Assembly: GCF_903866365.1 (NCBI RefSeq)
Contig: NZ_CAIPNF010000344.1
Span: 1-46,668, forward strand
DNA length: 46,668 bases
Source: an uncultured Thiocystis sp.
Lineage (GTDB): Bacteria; Pseudomonadota; Gammaproteobacteria; Chromatiales; Chromatiaceae
Reading direction: 5' to 3'
Positions 7,740 to 16,722 of the stretch are shown one piece after another. The first letter of the stretch is position 1, and each line of letters starts with the position of its first letter. Made by a program: the position numbers and the translations under genes. The notes beneath the pieces were generated by a model. The model saw nothing but the letters and a program-made list of their open reading frames with translations, was not told the origin of the DNA and ran no database searches.

Positions 7740-8237
7740 TTACGCCTGCGGATGCGGAAAACGCTCGACCACCCACTGCGGCAGTTTCGCCTGATTGGCG
7801 TGATAGAGCGCGTCGGATTCGATCATGACCAGCACCAGGATGCTCGCCATCACCGGCAGAATGCCGATGCCCGCGACCAGCGCCCAGACTGCTTCCTTCA
7901 TCATCCCGCCATAGGTATACCCGGCCCAGCCCAGCGCGACCGCCAGCAGCAGGAGGCCGAGCATGAGCATGAAGAGACGGCTGCGGCGCGCGCAGACCTG
8001 CCAGTGACACATCACATACCAGGAATCGTGCTGGCGGGCGCGGCGGGCGCGCCACAGCGTGAAGCCGAGGATGCCGAACGAGATCGCCGGGATCAGCGCC
8101 ATGACCCAGGGATAGCTCCCGGCGAGGCCGCCGAGACCCACGGTCAGCAGAATGTGATTGCCGATCAGGTTGGTCAGAAAGAGTTCGTGGGGCACGTTGG
8201 CCCGTTTGATCTCGTCGTGCGTGACGTCAAAGCGCAT
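7740..8237 (-). CDS. Four-helix membrane protein of porin/binding-protein unit
   Basis: A 165-residue protein not recognised by family. It has a short cytosolic-type start (MRFDVTHDEIKRANVP) and four clear hydrophobic segments: about residues 22-40, 43-60, 88-108 and 117-138, with a basic loop RRARRARQ between the second and third. The C-terminus is soluble (ALYHANQAKLPQWVVERF). It is the last gene of a leftward unit, 12 bp downstream of the second porin, and so may work with the porins and the PstS-like protein at the envelope. No catalytic motif is visible. Confidence 0.75.
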   Translation of the reverse strand: MRFDVTHDEIKRANVPHELFLTNLIGNHILLTVGLGGLAGSYPWVMALIPAISFGILGFTLWRARRARQHDSWYVMCHWQVCARRSRLFMLMLGLLLLAVALGWAGYTYGGMMKEAVWALVAGIGILPVMASILVLVMIESDALYHANQAKLPQWVVERFPHPQA

Positions 8238-8249
8238 GGGTGGGACTTC

Positions 8250-9539
8250 TCAGAAGGTGACATTGTAGGAAAGCGAAAAGACGTTGACCTGCCGCCCGCC
8301 GCTGTCTTCGTCCGCGGGGGGATCGACGAAGCTGGAGACGCTGCCGGTTTGCGTGTGCAGCCATTCGGCCTTGAGTTTACTGGTGGGCGAAAGCCGGTAG
8401 GCGGTGCCGATGGCGAGCGAATACTGGTCGAAGGCGCCGTTGAGATCGGCCCCCGTGCGCTGGGAGGCATTGATCGCCGCCGCCCCTGGGATAACGTCCG
8501 GCACCCGGTTGTTGTTCACGGCCGTGTAGAGACCCAATGCATCCGCCTGGGTGCGAATGCCCGCCCAATAGACATAGGGCGTCCAGCGCCCGACGCGCTT
8601 GAGCAGGGCCAGATAGCCGGCGCTGGTATCCGGCCCCATGGTGGAGTTGGTGATCCGGCGTCGGCCATATTCGCCGACGAGCCGAAAATCATGAGGCAGG
8701 GCGATCTCGGCGCCCAGCGTCAAGACATCGATGCGCAGCCGGTCCACGGTCGGGACGGGAGGTCCGGGCATCGCGCCGTCGAGCTTGTAGTAACCGATGC
8801 CGGGCGCGATGGGCACGAAGGGAGAGGTGACCGGAAGCGGCCCATAATCCGATTCGAGGTCGCTGTGGTGCAGGCCGGCGCGCAAGACGTTCTCGCCATC
8901 GCGCAGCGATAGCACGAGTCCGGCCAGATCCATGTCCACGCCGATGTAAAGCGGCCCGTCGGGCAAGTCCGGCGGTATGTCCTCGCGCAAAAAATAGCGC
9001 CAGTCGCTATGCGCGCGTCCCACATAGCCTTCCAGGGTCCATTCGCGCTCGCCGTCGAGCCAGGTTCTGGCGACCGACAGACCCTTCACATCGGTCGTGG
9101 GAATCAGCGAGTAAAGCTCGGTCGGCAGGCGCGCGAAGTCGAAGGTGGTGCCCACGTCGCTGTTGGCCGAATAGAACATCAGCGGCAGGCGTAATTTCCC
9201 GGCGCGCAGCAGCAGGTCATTATCCGGTCGCCAGGAGAGAAAGGCCCAGCTCAGGGTCGGCTCCCAGCCGGTGTCGCTGTGCGTCGAGGGCGCGGCCTTG
9301 GCCTGGAGGGTCAGGCTCCAGGCGTCGGCGAGTTGGGCGTCCAACTGGAGGCCGAGCAGCGAATCGCGATTCAGGGTGCCGTGGTCGTCGATGTAACGCT
9401 GATAGACGAAATCCTGATCGGAGATCGCGGCCCCCAGGGTGGCGAAGCCGGAGATCTGGATCTCGGCGCGCAGCATGCACGGCAGGGCGAAGATCAGCGC
9501 GGCCAACCAGGCGCGCCGGCGTTGAGGAATACGGTTCAT
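8250..9539 (-). CDS. Outer-membrane porin-like beta-barrel (copy B)
   Basis: A 429-residue predicted outer-membrane barrel. The signal peptide (RRRAWLAALIFALPCMLRA) is followed by EIQISGFATLGAA, alternating amphipathic strands throughout, and a C-terminal strand ending FSLSYNVTF, with the terminal Phe typical of BAM-inserted barrels. Family features resemble generic proteobacterial porin-like proteins found next to small PstS-like genes; substrate cannot be read from sequence. The ATG overlaps the stop of the upstream PstS-like gene (ATGA), so translation is coupled. It is a clear paralogue of the porin at 9951-11345: long blocks such as LNRDSL-GLQLDAQLADAW, EPTLSWAFLSWRPDNDLLL and YSANSDVG are shared. 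Confidence 0.85.
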   Translation of the reverse strand: MNRIPQRRRAWLAALIFALPCMLRAEIQISGFATLGAAISDQDFVYQRYIDDHGTLNRDSLLGLQLDAQLADAWSLTLQAKAAPSTHSDTGWEPTLSWAFLSWRPDNDLLLRAGKLRLPLMFYSANSDVGTTFDFARLPTELYSLIPTTDVKGLSVARTWLDGEREWTLEGYVGRAHSDWRYFLREDIPPDLPDGPLYIGVDMDLAGLVLSLRDGENVLRAGLHHSDLESDYGPLPVTSPFVPIAPGIGYYKLDGAMPGPPVPTVDRLRIDVLTLGAEIALPHDFRLVGEYGRRRITNSTMGPDTSAGYLALLKRVGRWTPYVYWAGIRTQADALGLYTAVNNNRVPDVIPGAAAINASQRTGADLNGAFDQYSLAIGTAYRLSPTSKLKAEWLHTQTGSVSSFVDPPADEDSGGRQVNVFSLSYNVTF

Positions 9540-9940
9540 GGCGCTTTCCGCAGGAGAACCCGGACATCGGGCGTCAGTTCGGTTTCGTCGATATAGCCGA
9601 TCGCCCCGGCGGTCTTGGCGATGAAGCGGCTCACCTCCTCGGGACTGCTCAATTCACGCGGCGGGGTGCCCTTGCCCACGTAGCGCCGCACGGTCCAGTA
9701 GCCGGTATATTTGTCCTCGTCCTGTCCCAGATAATCGCGCAGGAAACGCGCGCGCAACTCGCTGCCAGGCGACAGATTGACTGGCGTGACACGCACGCCG
9801 TCCACCTCGACGACCTTGCCGGTATAGATGCGTTGCAGTGTGGTCGAATCGAGCGGCGGCAGGCCGGGGTGGCCGATGATGGTAGTGTCTGCCAGGACCG
9901 GAAAGGCGGAGCAGAGCAGGATGACCAGTGGGATTCGCAT
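9536..9940 (-). CDS. Small PstS-like periplasmic binding protein
   Basis: A 134-residue exported protein: signal peptide MRIPLVILLCSAFPVLA, then a single lobe related to phosphate/PstS-type binding proteins (STTLQRIYTGKVVEVDGVRV, SELRARFLRDYLG, YTGYWTVRRYVGKGTPP, TAGAIGYIDETEL). Full PstS proteins are over twice this length; short forms like this occur alone beside porin and signalling genes. A good Shine-Dalgarno (GGGGAG) precedes the ATG by four bases. It lies 10 bp after the first porin and overlaps the second by 4 bp. No PstCAB permease is present, so a sensing or delivery role rather than uptake through a cognate ABC transporter is likely but unproven. Confidence 0.82.
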   Translation of the reverse strand: MRIPLVILLCSAFPVLADTTIIGHPGLPPLDSTTLQRIYTGKVVEVDGVRVTPVNLSPGSELRARFLRDYLGQDEDKYTGYWTVRRYVGKGTPPRELSSPEEVSRFIAKTAGAIGYIDETELTPDVRVLLRKAP

Positions 9941-9950
9941 GTCGCTCCCC

Positions 9951-11345
9951 TCAAAACGTGAAATTGTAGGAGAGCGAAAACACATTGATCTGGCGTCCCC
10001 CGCTGTCTTCACCAGCGGGGGAATCGACAAAGCTGGACAGGACTCCGGTACGGGTGTGCATCCATTCGGCCTTGAGTTTGCTGGTGGGCGACAGGCTGTA
10101 GGAGGTGCCGATGGCCCAGGACTGCTGGTCGAAGGGACCGAGCATGTCCGCTCCCGCGCGTTGCGTGGCATTGATGGCGGCGGCGCCGGGGATAACGTCC
10201 GGCACTCGGTTGCGGTTGAGCGCGTCTCCGAAATTCAGTGCCGGCGGACGCGATCGGATGCCCGCCCAATAGACATAGGGGGTCCAGCATCCAATCCGCT
10301 TGAGCAGCGACAGATAGGCGGCGTGGGTGTTGGGACCGGTGATCGCGGCATTGTCGACGCGCCGCTGTCCATACTCGCCAATCAGTTGGATATCCCAGGG
10401 TAGCGCCATCTCCATGCCCAGCGTCAGGACATAGATGACGTATTTGTCGACGAACGACACGCCCGGTCCGGGCATGGCGTCCGCGACCTGGTAGTAACCG
10501 ATGTCGGTTCCGGGCACCAGGGTAACGAAGGGGAATTTGCGCGGGACCGGGCCTTGATCGGCCTCGGCATCGGTGCGGTGCAGACCGATCCGCCAGAGAT
10601 TTTCCCGCTCGCGTCGCGACAGCGTCAGGCCGCCCATGACGAAATCGTAGCCGAGGAAGGAGACGCCCGCCGGGAAAAGGGGTTCCATGTTGTCGCGCAG
10701 ATAATAGCGCCAGTAGGTCTGCGTCGTGCCCAGATACCCCTCCAGAGTCCATTCGCGCGAGTCGTCGAGCCAGGTTCTGGCGAATGACAATCCGTTGACA
10801 TCCGTGGTGGGCAAGAGCGAATAAACCTCGGTCGGCAGGCGGGCGAACTCGAAGGTGACACCCACGTCGCTGTTGGCCGAATACAGCATCAGCGGCAGGC
10901 GCAGCCGACCGGCGCGCAGCAGCAGATCGTTGTCCGGCCGCCAGGAGAGAAAGGCCCAGCTCAGGGTCGGTTCCCAGGCGTTTTCGTCATGCGTCGATGG
11001 CGCGGCCTTGGCCTGGAGCGTCAGGCCCCAGGCGTCGGCGAGTTGGGCGTCCAACTGGAGACCGATCAGGGAATCGCGATTCAGCGTGCCGCCGTCGTCG
11101 ATGAAACGCTGGTAGATAAAATCCTGGTCGGAGACGGCCGCCCCCAGCGTCCCGAAGCCAGAAATCCGCACCTCGGCGCGGGCCGCGAACGGGACGATCA
11201 GGGTCAGCGCAATCAGGCTGGCGAGCCAGTGGGACGCGCGTGGGTGGGAGTCTCGATTCGCGCGCGCGCTTGCGAGGGATGGGGCGCATCCGGTTGCGCT
11301 GGAGACTGCGGGCTCGTCATTTCTGCTGATGGCAAGGATCTTCAT
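9951..11345 (-). CDS. Outer-membrane porin-like beta-barrel (copy A)
   Basis: First gene of the leftward porin unit. The hydrophobic signal (LASLIALTLIVPFAARA) is followed by EVRISGFGTLGAAVSDQDF and a barrel ending FSLSYNFTF. The ATG at 11345 (MKILAISRND) gives 464 residues but leaves about 38 residues before the hydrophobic core of the signal, unusually long. A GTG at 11399 would be longer still. The true start may be an alternative codon closer to the signal; the paralogue has only nine residues before its core. The porin and hicA transcripts diverge from the 11345-11419 interval, which contains the inverted repeat at 11391. Substrate unknown. Confidence 0.8.
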   Translation of the reverse strand: MKILAISRNDEPAVSSATGCAPSLASARANRDSHPRASHWLASLIALTLIVPFAARAEVRISGFGTLGAAVSDQDFIYQRFIDDGGTLNRDSLIGLQLDAQLADAWGLTLQAKAAPSTHDENAWEPTLSWAFLSWRPDNDLLLRAGRLRLPLMLYSANSDVGVTFEFARLPTEVYSLLPTTDVNGLSFARTWLDDSREWTLEGYLGTTQTYWRYYLRDNMEPLFPAGVSFLGYDFVMGGLTLSRRERENLWRIGLHRTDAEADQGPVPRKFPFVTLVPGTDIGYYQVADAMPGPGVSFVDKYVIYVLTLGMEMALPWDIQLIGEYGQRRVDNAAITGPNTHAAYLSLLKRIGCWTPYVYWAGIRSRPPALNFGDALNRNRVPDVIPGAAAINATQRAGADMLGPFDQQSWAIGTSYSLSPTSKLKAEWMHTRTGVLSSFVDSPAGEDSGGRQINVFSLSYNFTF

Positions 11346-11390
11346 AACTTGGCCGACCAGTGCGCGGCTGTCAACGCCGATACTGGCGCA

Positions 11391-11411
11391 TAGTATCACT
11401 ATTCGATACTA
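11391..11411. promoter_or_regulatory. Inverted repeat, probable hicAB operator
   Basis: A perfect 7-bp inverted repeat TAGTATC-N7-GATACTA ends eight bases before the hicA ATG, in the A/T-rich divergent region between hicA and the porin unit. HicB proteins with a C-terminal ribbon-helix-helix domain, as here, are known to bind such palindromes and repress their own operon. The site also overlaps the most upstream possible start of the porin gene, so binding could affect both directions. Assignment rests on position and symmetry only. Confidence 0.55.
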
Positions 11412-11418
11412 TCAGCCC

Positions 11419-11673
11419 ATGAACAGCACGCACCGCAAGACCCTTGAGGCGATCTTCGCGAGCCCGGTCAACGGCAATCTGCCGTGGCGCAAGATCGAGG
11501 CGCTGTTGTTGGCGCTCGGCGCGGAGAAAGACGAAGGTTCCGGCTCCGCCGTGACCTTTTTTCTCCATGGTCAACGCGCCGACTTCCATCGTCCGCACCC
11601 GCGGAAAGAAGCGCTGAAATACCGTGTGAAGGCGGTTCGCGAATTGCTCGACAACGCCGGACTCAAACCATGA
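11419..11673 (+). CDS. hicA: HicA-family toxin (mRNA interferase) variant
   Basis: An 84-residue protein of the HicA type, a double-stranded-RNA-binding-fold mRNA interferase. It shows the family layout: a helix (KTLEAIFASPVNGNLPWRKIEALLLALGA), a strand region with GSGSAVTFFLHG, and the tail FHRPHPRKEALKYRVKAVRELLDNAGL. Canonical HicA has a catalytic His in a GS-x-H segment; here the matching stretch is GSGSAV with no His, though two His occur in FHRPHP. This FHRPHP subgroup is common, and whether it is catalytic by the same mechanism is unclear to me. The stop overlaps the hicB start (ATGA). Confidence 0.85.
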   Translation: MNSTHRKTLEAIFASPVNGNLPWRKIEALLLALGAEKDEGSGSAVTFFLHGQRADFHRPHPRKEALKYRVKAVRELLDNAGLKP

Positions 11674-12002
11674 ACACCATGACCTATCGCGGCTATGCCG
11701 CACGCATCGAATACGACGCCGACGATCGCATTTTTATCGGGCGACTGGCGGGCATCAAGGATATTGCCGTGTTCCATGGGAGCACGGTCAATGAACTGGA
11801 AACGGCCTTTCGCGAAACCGTCGATCATTACCTGGAGGTCAGCGCGCGCACGGGACGCCCCGCGCAAAAGCCGTACTCGGGTCGGCTGCTCCTGCGTATC
11901 GAACCGGAAACCCATGCGGCGATCGCGGTCGCCGCCGAGTTATCCGGGGTGAGTCTCAACCAGTGGGCGGCCAGCGCGCTGAAGGATGCCGTGCGGCAGT
12001 GA
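11670..12002 (+). CDS. hicB: HicB-family antitoxin with RHH domain
   Basis: A 110-residue antitoxin. Residues about 5-50 form the partial RNase-H-like HicB domain (YRGYAARIEYDADDRIFIGRL, VFHGSTVNELETAFRETVDHYLE), and residues about 70-108 are an Arc/MetJ-type ribbon-helix-helix (GRLLLRIEPETHAAIAVAAE, GVSLNQWAASALKDAV), the DNA-binding part. It neutralises HicA and probably represses transcription through the palindrome at 11391-11411. The start codon overlaps the hicA stop by four bases. Confidence 0.92.
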   Translation: MNTMTYRGYAARIEYDADDRIFIGRLAGIKDIAVFHGSTVNELETAFRETVDHYLEVSARTGRPAQKPYSGRLLLRIEPETHAAIAVAAELSGVSLNQWAASALKDAVRQ

Positions 12003-12008
12003 GCATTT

Positions 12009-12032
12009 GTTGCCGGCGCCTCGGCCGGCAAC
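12009..12032. terminator. Hairpin between convergent hicB and HD-GYP genes
   Basis: A perfect 9-bp stem GTTGCCGGC/GCCGGCAAC with a 6-nt loop starts six bases after the hicB stop, in the 87-bp gap between convergent genes. There is no T-run on either side, so it is a weak candidate for a bidirectional terminator. Confidence 0.45.
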
Positions 12033-12089
12033 CCATCACGTCCTCGCGGCAGTTCGCAGCCGAAGATGCTTGTCGATAAATTCATCGGG

Positions 12090-13214
12090 TTATCGATCCG
12101 CCAGCGTCTCGGCGATCTTCGCGAACTCCGTCGCCAGGGCCGTGAAGGTATCCACCACATCCGGGTCGAAATGGCGGCCCCGACCCTCTTCGATGAGGTT
12201 CAGGGCGGCGGTATGCGTGAAGGGGCGTTTGTAGGGTCGGGACGAACGCAGCGCGTCATACACATCGGCGACCGCCATGAGGCGCGCGGCCAGCGGGATC
12301 GCCGCGCCGCTCAGTCCGTCCGGATAGCCGCTGCCGTCCCAGCGTTCATGATGATGGCGGGTGATCTGGGAGGCGTAGAATAACTGCGGGTTATCGTGTC
12401 CCATCGACTGACGCGCCTGTTCCAGGATCTCGAAGCCGCGCAGCGAGTGCGTCTTCATGATCTCGAATTCCTCGCTGTTCAGTTGCGCGGGTTTGAGCAG
12501 GATATGATCGGGGATGGCGATCTTGCCGATGTCGTGCAGCGGCGCCGCCTGGGCCATCTGATCCACCGTCGCGGGGGTCAACTCCTCGGGATACAACCCC
12601 TGGCGCATCATCCAGTCGCCGAGCAGGCGAACGTATTCCTGGGTGCGGCGGATATGGTTGCCGGTTTCCTCGTCGCGGAACTCGGCCATGGACACCATGA
12701 CATGGATGGCGGAGGACTGGAGTTGCAGCACCTGGTTGACCTGCCGCGCCACCTCTTGCTGGAGCCAGGCGCTCTGGTCTTCCATGAAATCCTGCCAGCG
12801 TTTGATCTGGAGATGGGTCTTGATCCGCGCCAGCACGATGGGTGGCGTGACCGGTTTGTGGATGTAATCCACCGCGCCGACCTCGAAGCCGCGCCGTTCG
12901 TCCTCCACGTCCATGGCGGCGGTGACGAAGATCACCGGGATGCGCGCGGTGTCCGGGTTGGCCTTGAGTTGCCGACAGACCTCGAAACCGTTCATGCCCG
13001 GCATCATCACATCGCACAGCACCAGATCGGGCGGCGCGGCGGTGGCCAGATCGAGCGCTCGCTGACCGCGGTTGGCCAGTTTCACCCGGTAGTCGTCCTT
13101 CAGGATCTGACCAAGCAGGCTCAGGTTGGCCGGGGTATCGTCCACCACCAGGATGGTGGGTCGCTCCAGTTCTAAGGGCGCCATCATCGAATCCATGTCC
13201 TTGAGTGAAGTCAT
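12090..13214 (-). CDS. Response regulator with HD-GYP domain
   Basis: A 374-residue two-domain protein. The receiver domain (about 19-135) has acidic pocket Asp25-Asp26, phosphoacceptor Asp68 in VLCDVMMPGMNG and Lys120 in YIHKPV. The HD-GYP domain (about 165-360) has His227-Asp228 in HDIGK and the loop HHERWDGSGYPDG, so the GYP signature is intact. Such RpfG-like proteins hydrolyse cyclic-di-GMP under control of a partner kinase. It lies 115 bp downstream of the hybrid kinase on the same strand, which is probably its partner. Several Met codons near the N-terminus make the exact start uncertain by about ten residues. Confidence 0.93.
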   Translation of the reverse strand: MTSLKDMDSMMAPLELERPTILVVDDTPANLSLLGQILKDDYRVKLANRGQRALDLATAAPPDLVLCDVMMPGMNGFEVCRQLKANPDTARIPVIFVTAAMDVEDERRGFEVGAVDYIHKPVTPPIVLARIKTHLQIKRWQDFMEDQSAWLQQEVARQVNQVLQLQSSAIHVMVSMAEFRDEETGNHIRRTQEYVRLLGDWMMRQGLYPEELTPATVDQMAQAAPLHDIGKIAIPDHILLKPAQLNSEEFEIMKTHSLRGFEILEQARQSMGHDNPQLFYASQITRHHHERWDGSGYPDGLSGAAIPLAARLMAVADVYDALRSSRPYKRPFTHTAALNLIEEGRGRHFDPDVVDTFTALATEFAKIAETLADR

Positions 13215-13329
13215 GGCGATGGTAGTGCATGCCGACGGCTTCCGAAAACAGGATTCTCAAGGGATTGGAGCGAGTCGGTTGCGGTCGATCAGTTTTCGTT
13301 TGCGAAACAGGAGGTTGAACCGCGCAGCG

Positions 13330-16300
13330 TTAAGGCTTGGAATGCTCCCTTGGGCTGGTCCCGAGCAGCGCCAGCGCGGTGTCGAAATCGAACCTGTCCA
13401 GGGCGCGCTGGATCTGTCGCCGGGCGGTGTCGGACAGGATGCCGACAAACTCGTCGGCGTGTCGCTGCCACAGCTCGGTGACTTCCGCATCGCCGTCGGC
13501 CAGCAACTGACGCAGACGCTCCAGGCGGCGCGCCGTCTCCTCAGGGTTGACCGCCGCCCTCGGTGCCGGCGTGATTGGCGCGGGAGACGCGGGTAAATCG
13601 TTCAGATGATCGAGGATGGGGCTCAGTGTCTCCTCGAGCGGTTGCAGCAGATCGCCGGTACCCGCATCCCGCGACCGTGCCGCCCGCTCCAGCGCGGCGG
13701 CGGCATCCCGCGGGGCGTCCATGCCAAGGGTGCCCGCCAGGCCCTTGAGGGTATGCGCATAGCGCACGGCCGACTCCCAGTCTTCCTGCTCCAGGTGATC
13801 CCGTAGCGTCGCGCGCGCCGTCCGGAACTGATCGCGAAAGGCGATCAGCAGCTTGCGATAGAAGTCTGGATTGCCGCCGCTGCGCGCCAGACCGCGGCGC
13901 GCATCCACGCCAGGAATGACGGGCAGCGCGTCCGGCGACACGGGTGTCGGCGGTGGCTCCGGAACGGCCGCGCCCAGCGGACGATACCGGGCCAGGATGG
14001 CAAAGAGTTCGGCGGGCTCGAAGGGTTTGGCCAGATACCCCTGCATGCCCAGCTTCAATCCGCGCTGGCGCTCCTCCACCAGGGCGTGGGCCGTCATGGC
14101 GATAATGGGCAGGTCGGCATAGCGCGGGTCGGCGCGCAGTCGGGCGGTCGCCTGATAGCCGTCGAGCACCGGCATCTGCAAGTCCATCAGCACCACGGCA
14201 TAGTAGTCCGGCGCGCGCGCGGCCAGCCGGGCCAGCGCCTCGGCGCCATTCTCGGCCACGTCCACCTCGACGGCGCGCGCGCGCATCAATTCGACGGCGA
14301 TCTGCTGGTTGAGCGGATTGTCCTCCACCAGCAGCACGCGCAATCCTTGCAGCGAGGTGGGCGCGGGAACGGCTGGTACGCGCGCGTTCGCGGTCTGGCC
14401 GTGGGCGTTGCGGCTCAAATAGTCCCGCAACGCCCGTGGCATCACGGGTTTGGTGATGAAATCGCAGACCCCGAACGGCTGCGCCTGCGCGCGGATGTCG
14501 CCTGGGTCATAGGCGGAGACGATGAGGATGTGCGGCGGCGCGGGAATCTCCCGCTCCTGGAGCGCGCGCAGGACGGCGGCGCCATCCAGGTCCGGCATGA
14601 CCCAGTCCAGGATCAGCAGATCATAGGGATCGTCCGCCGACCAGGCGGCGTCCAGACGCGCGATCGCCTCGGCGCCGGTGGCGCAGTCGTCCAGTCGGGC
14701 GATCTTCAGGTGATTCAGAAGACGGCACAGGGTCGCTCGCGCCTCTGGATAATCGTCGACCACCAGCACGCGCATCTGGATCGTCGTCTCGCCCGACGCC
14801 GCGGTCTCGGACGGCGCGGAGACGCGCGCGCAGCAGATCGTGAACTGGAAGGTCGAGCCTTTCCCTGGTTGGCTGGTGACCTCAAGCTGTCCGCCCATCA
14901 TCTCCACCAGCCGCTTGGAGATGGCGAGACCGAGTCCGGTGCCGCCGTATTGACGGGTGGTGGAGCTATCCGCCTGGGTAAATTCCTCGAACAGCCGCCC
15001 GATCTGCTCCGGCGTCATGCCGATGCCGCTATCCTCGACGGCAAGCCGCAGGATGACGTCGCGCGGCGTTTCATGCACCGACTCCAGGATCAGGCGCACA
15101 TGTCCGGCCGGGGTGAACTTGACCGCGTTCGCGAGCAGGTTGGCCAGCACCTGACGCAGACGCAGCGCATCGCCGAGCAATTCGCCGCCCTGACGGATCG
15201 ACCAGAGTCCGCGCGCATCGAACAGCAGCTCGATCTCCTTCTCCTGGGCGCGTTGCTGGACCAGCAGCAGGGCCTCGCCGATGACCTGTTCGAGTTGAAA
15301 CGGGGCGGGATCGAGTTCGAGCCGACCCGCTTCCACCTTGGAAAAATCGAGGATGTCGTTGAGGATGCCGAGCAGCGATTGCGCCGCCACCTGGGTCTTG
15401 GCGAGATAGTCGCGCTGCTGCGCGGTAAGCGGGGTGCCGAGCGCCAGATAGAGCATCCCGAGGATGGCGTTCATCGGCGTGCGGATCTCGTGACTCATGT
15501 TGGCGAGAAAGCGGCTCTTGGCCTCGGTCGCCGACTCGGCCCGCCGGCGCGCGGTTTCCAGTTCCCGTTGGACCGCCTCGCGTTGATGGATGTCGGCCGC
15601 GATGGCGCGGGCCATGTCGTCGAGCGTGCCGCCGAGGACGGCCAATTCCTCTACCCCGTCCACGGTTCCAACGCGGGCATCGTAGTGTCCTTCCGCCAGG
15701 CGCCCGGCGATGGCGCGCAGTTGTTGCAAGGGTCGCAGGACGTGACGGGTGAGGAGGCGGATTTCCACCGCGATCAGCGCGGTCATGACCAGGAAGCCCA
15801 GGATGGAGGCCAGAATCCAGTCCTGCAGACGGGCACGGGCGCGCAGAAATTCGTCGTTGGTGCGTTGATCGACCCGCTTCAGCAAGGTCTCGATCGCTTC
15901 CGAGAGACGCAGTCGTCGCTGATTGTAGTCGCGGCTGGCGATGACTTGCCGGGCATAGGCCGGGTTGGGCTGGCCGTCGGAGACGAAGTCGCGAAGCTCG
16001 GGATCGTAGAGTCCCTGGGTCGCGGCGAAGGCGATCTGCTCGATCTCCTTGAGCGCCTCGGTCGCCGCGAAGGCGTGCTCCAGGGCGTCCAGCTCGGCCG
16101 CGCTGAAGCCAACCGAGCGCATCCGTTCACGCATGGATTGGCGGCGGCCAGTCGTCGGCAAGATGTGTTCGGCCTCGCCGGCGATGACCTTCTCCCAATA
16201 AATGTGCGAGTTGGTGTCCGTGGGCGCCGGTTTCTCCCCTTCGCGAATCCCCAGGATGTCGTAATAGGCGAGCAGGAAGCGCGTTTCCCCCGTGTTTGCA

Positions 16301-16497
16301 TAGAGACCGACGAGACGCGCCAGCAACTCCGATTCCAGACGCAGCTCGCGCACCAGAAGCAGCGCCCGCTGACGGTGTTCCTGCGCCTCGCCGAGCAGGA
16401 CGTGCGCGTTCCAGACAAAGAGGGTAAAGGCGCCGTTGATCCCCAGCATCAGCAGGAGCGTGGCGGAAAAGATGACCGAGAGTCGGCTGAGTTTCAT
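13330..16497 (-). CDS. Hybrid sensor histidine kinase with two receivers and Hpt
   Basis: A 1055-residue inner-membrane hybrid kinase. Order: transmembrane helix 1 ([21 protein letters not shown]), a periplasmic helical sensor of about 200 residues, transmembrane helix 2 ([19 protein letters not shown]), HAMP, HisKA with His near 335 ([11 protein letters not shown]), HATPase ([22 protein letters not shown]), receiver 1 with Asp near 631 ([13 protein letters not shown]), receiver 2 with Asp near 770 ([13 protein letters not shown]) and a C-terminal Hpt with His near 914 ([12 protein letters not shown]). This is a complete phosphorelay in one chain. The ATG at 16497 starts MKLSRLSV; a longer TTG start is unlikely. 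A 5' copy of this gene survives as a remnant at 26721-26847. The HD-GYP regulator downstream is the likely output. Confidence 0.94.
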   Translation of the reverse strand: MKLSRLSVIFSATLLLMLGINGAFTLFVWNAHVLLGEAQEHRQRALLLVRELRLESELLARLVGLYANTGETRFLLAYYDILGIREGEKPAPTDTNSHIYWEKVIAGEAEHILPTTGRRQSMRERMRSVGFSAAELDALEHAFAATEALKEIEQIAFAATQGLYDPELRDFVSDGQPNPAYARQVIASRDYNQRRLRLSEAIETLLKRVDQRTNDEFLRARARLQDWILASILGFLVMTALIAVEIRLLTRHVLRPLQQLRAIAGRLAEGHYDARVGTVDGVEELAVLGGTLDDMARAIAADIHQREAVQRELETARRRAESATEAKSRFLANMSHEIRTPMNAILGMLYLALGTPLTAQQRDYLAKTQVAAQSLLGILNDILDFSKVEAGRLELDPAPFQLEQVIGEALLLVQQRAQEKEIELLFDARGLWSIRQGGELLGDALRLRQVLANLLANAVKFTPAGHVRLILESVHETPRDVILRLAVEDSGIGMTPEQIGRLFEEFTQADSSTTRQYGGTGLGLAISKRLVEMMGGQLEVTSQPGKGSTFQFTICCARVSAPSETAASGETTIQMRVLVVDDYPEARATLCRLLNHLKIARLDDCATGAEAIARLDAAWSADDPYDLLILDWVMPDLDGAAVLRALQEREIPAPPHILIVSAYDPGDIRAQAQPFGVCDFITKPVMPRALRDYLSRNAHGQTANARVPAVPAPTSLQGLRVLLVEDNPLNQQIAVELMRARAVEVDVAENGAEALARLAARAPDYYAVVLMDLQMPVLDGYQATARLRADPRYADLPIIAMTAHALVEERQRGLKLGMQGYLAKPFEPAELFAILARYRPLGAAVPEPPPTPVSPDALPVIPGVDARRGLARSGGNPDFYRKLLIAFRDQFRTARATLRDHLEQEDWESAVRYAHTLKGLAGTLGMDAPRDAAAALERAARSRDAGTGDLLQPLEETLSPILDHLNDLPASPAPITPAPRAAVNPEETARRLERLRQLLADGDAEVTELWQRHADEFVGILSDTARRQIQRALDRFDFDTALALLGTSPREHSKP

Positions 16498-16722
16498 ATC
16501 GACAGCCAGCTTGCCGTGGCTCGGGTAGCGGATGAGGCAGGATGGCCTCAACCAGAACGATCGTGGGGAATTCTACAATAGATTCAAATCCTGGAGAGCC
16601 AATTCGATGTTGGCGCGTTCCCGAAAACGACGGGGTCGTCCGCTGTCCCTGGACAGGGTTGCTGATTGATCGTTCCATCAAGAAACCGGCGCAACCGGTC
16701 TCGATTGGCGAGGAATAGACAG

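Noticed and set aside
7731-8912. 393-codon plus-strand open frame over the porin unit
   Set aside because: It covers the reverse complement of the porin and membrane-protein genes and gives an Asp/Arg/Gly-rich translation without recognisable features.
14086-16581. 831-codon plus-strand open frame opposite the hybrid kinase
   Set aside because: Antisense shadow of a gene with intact HisKA, HATPase, receiver and Hpt motifs; its own translation has no domain resemblance.
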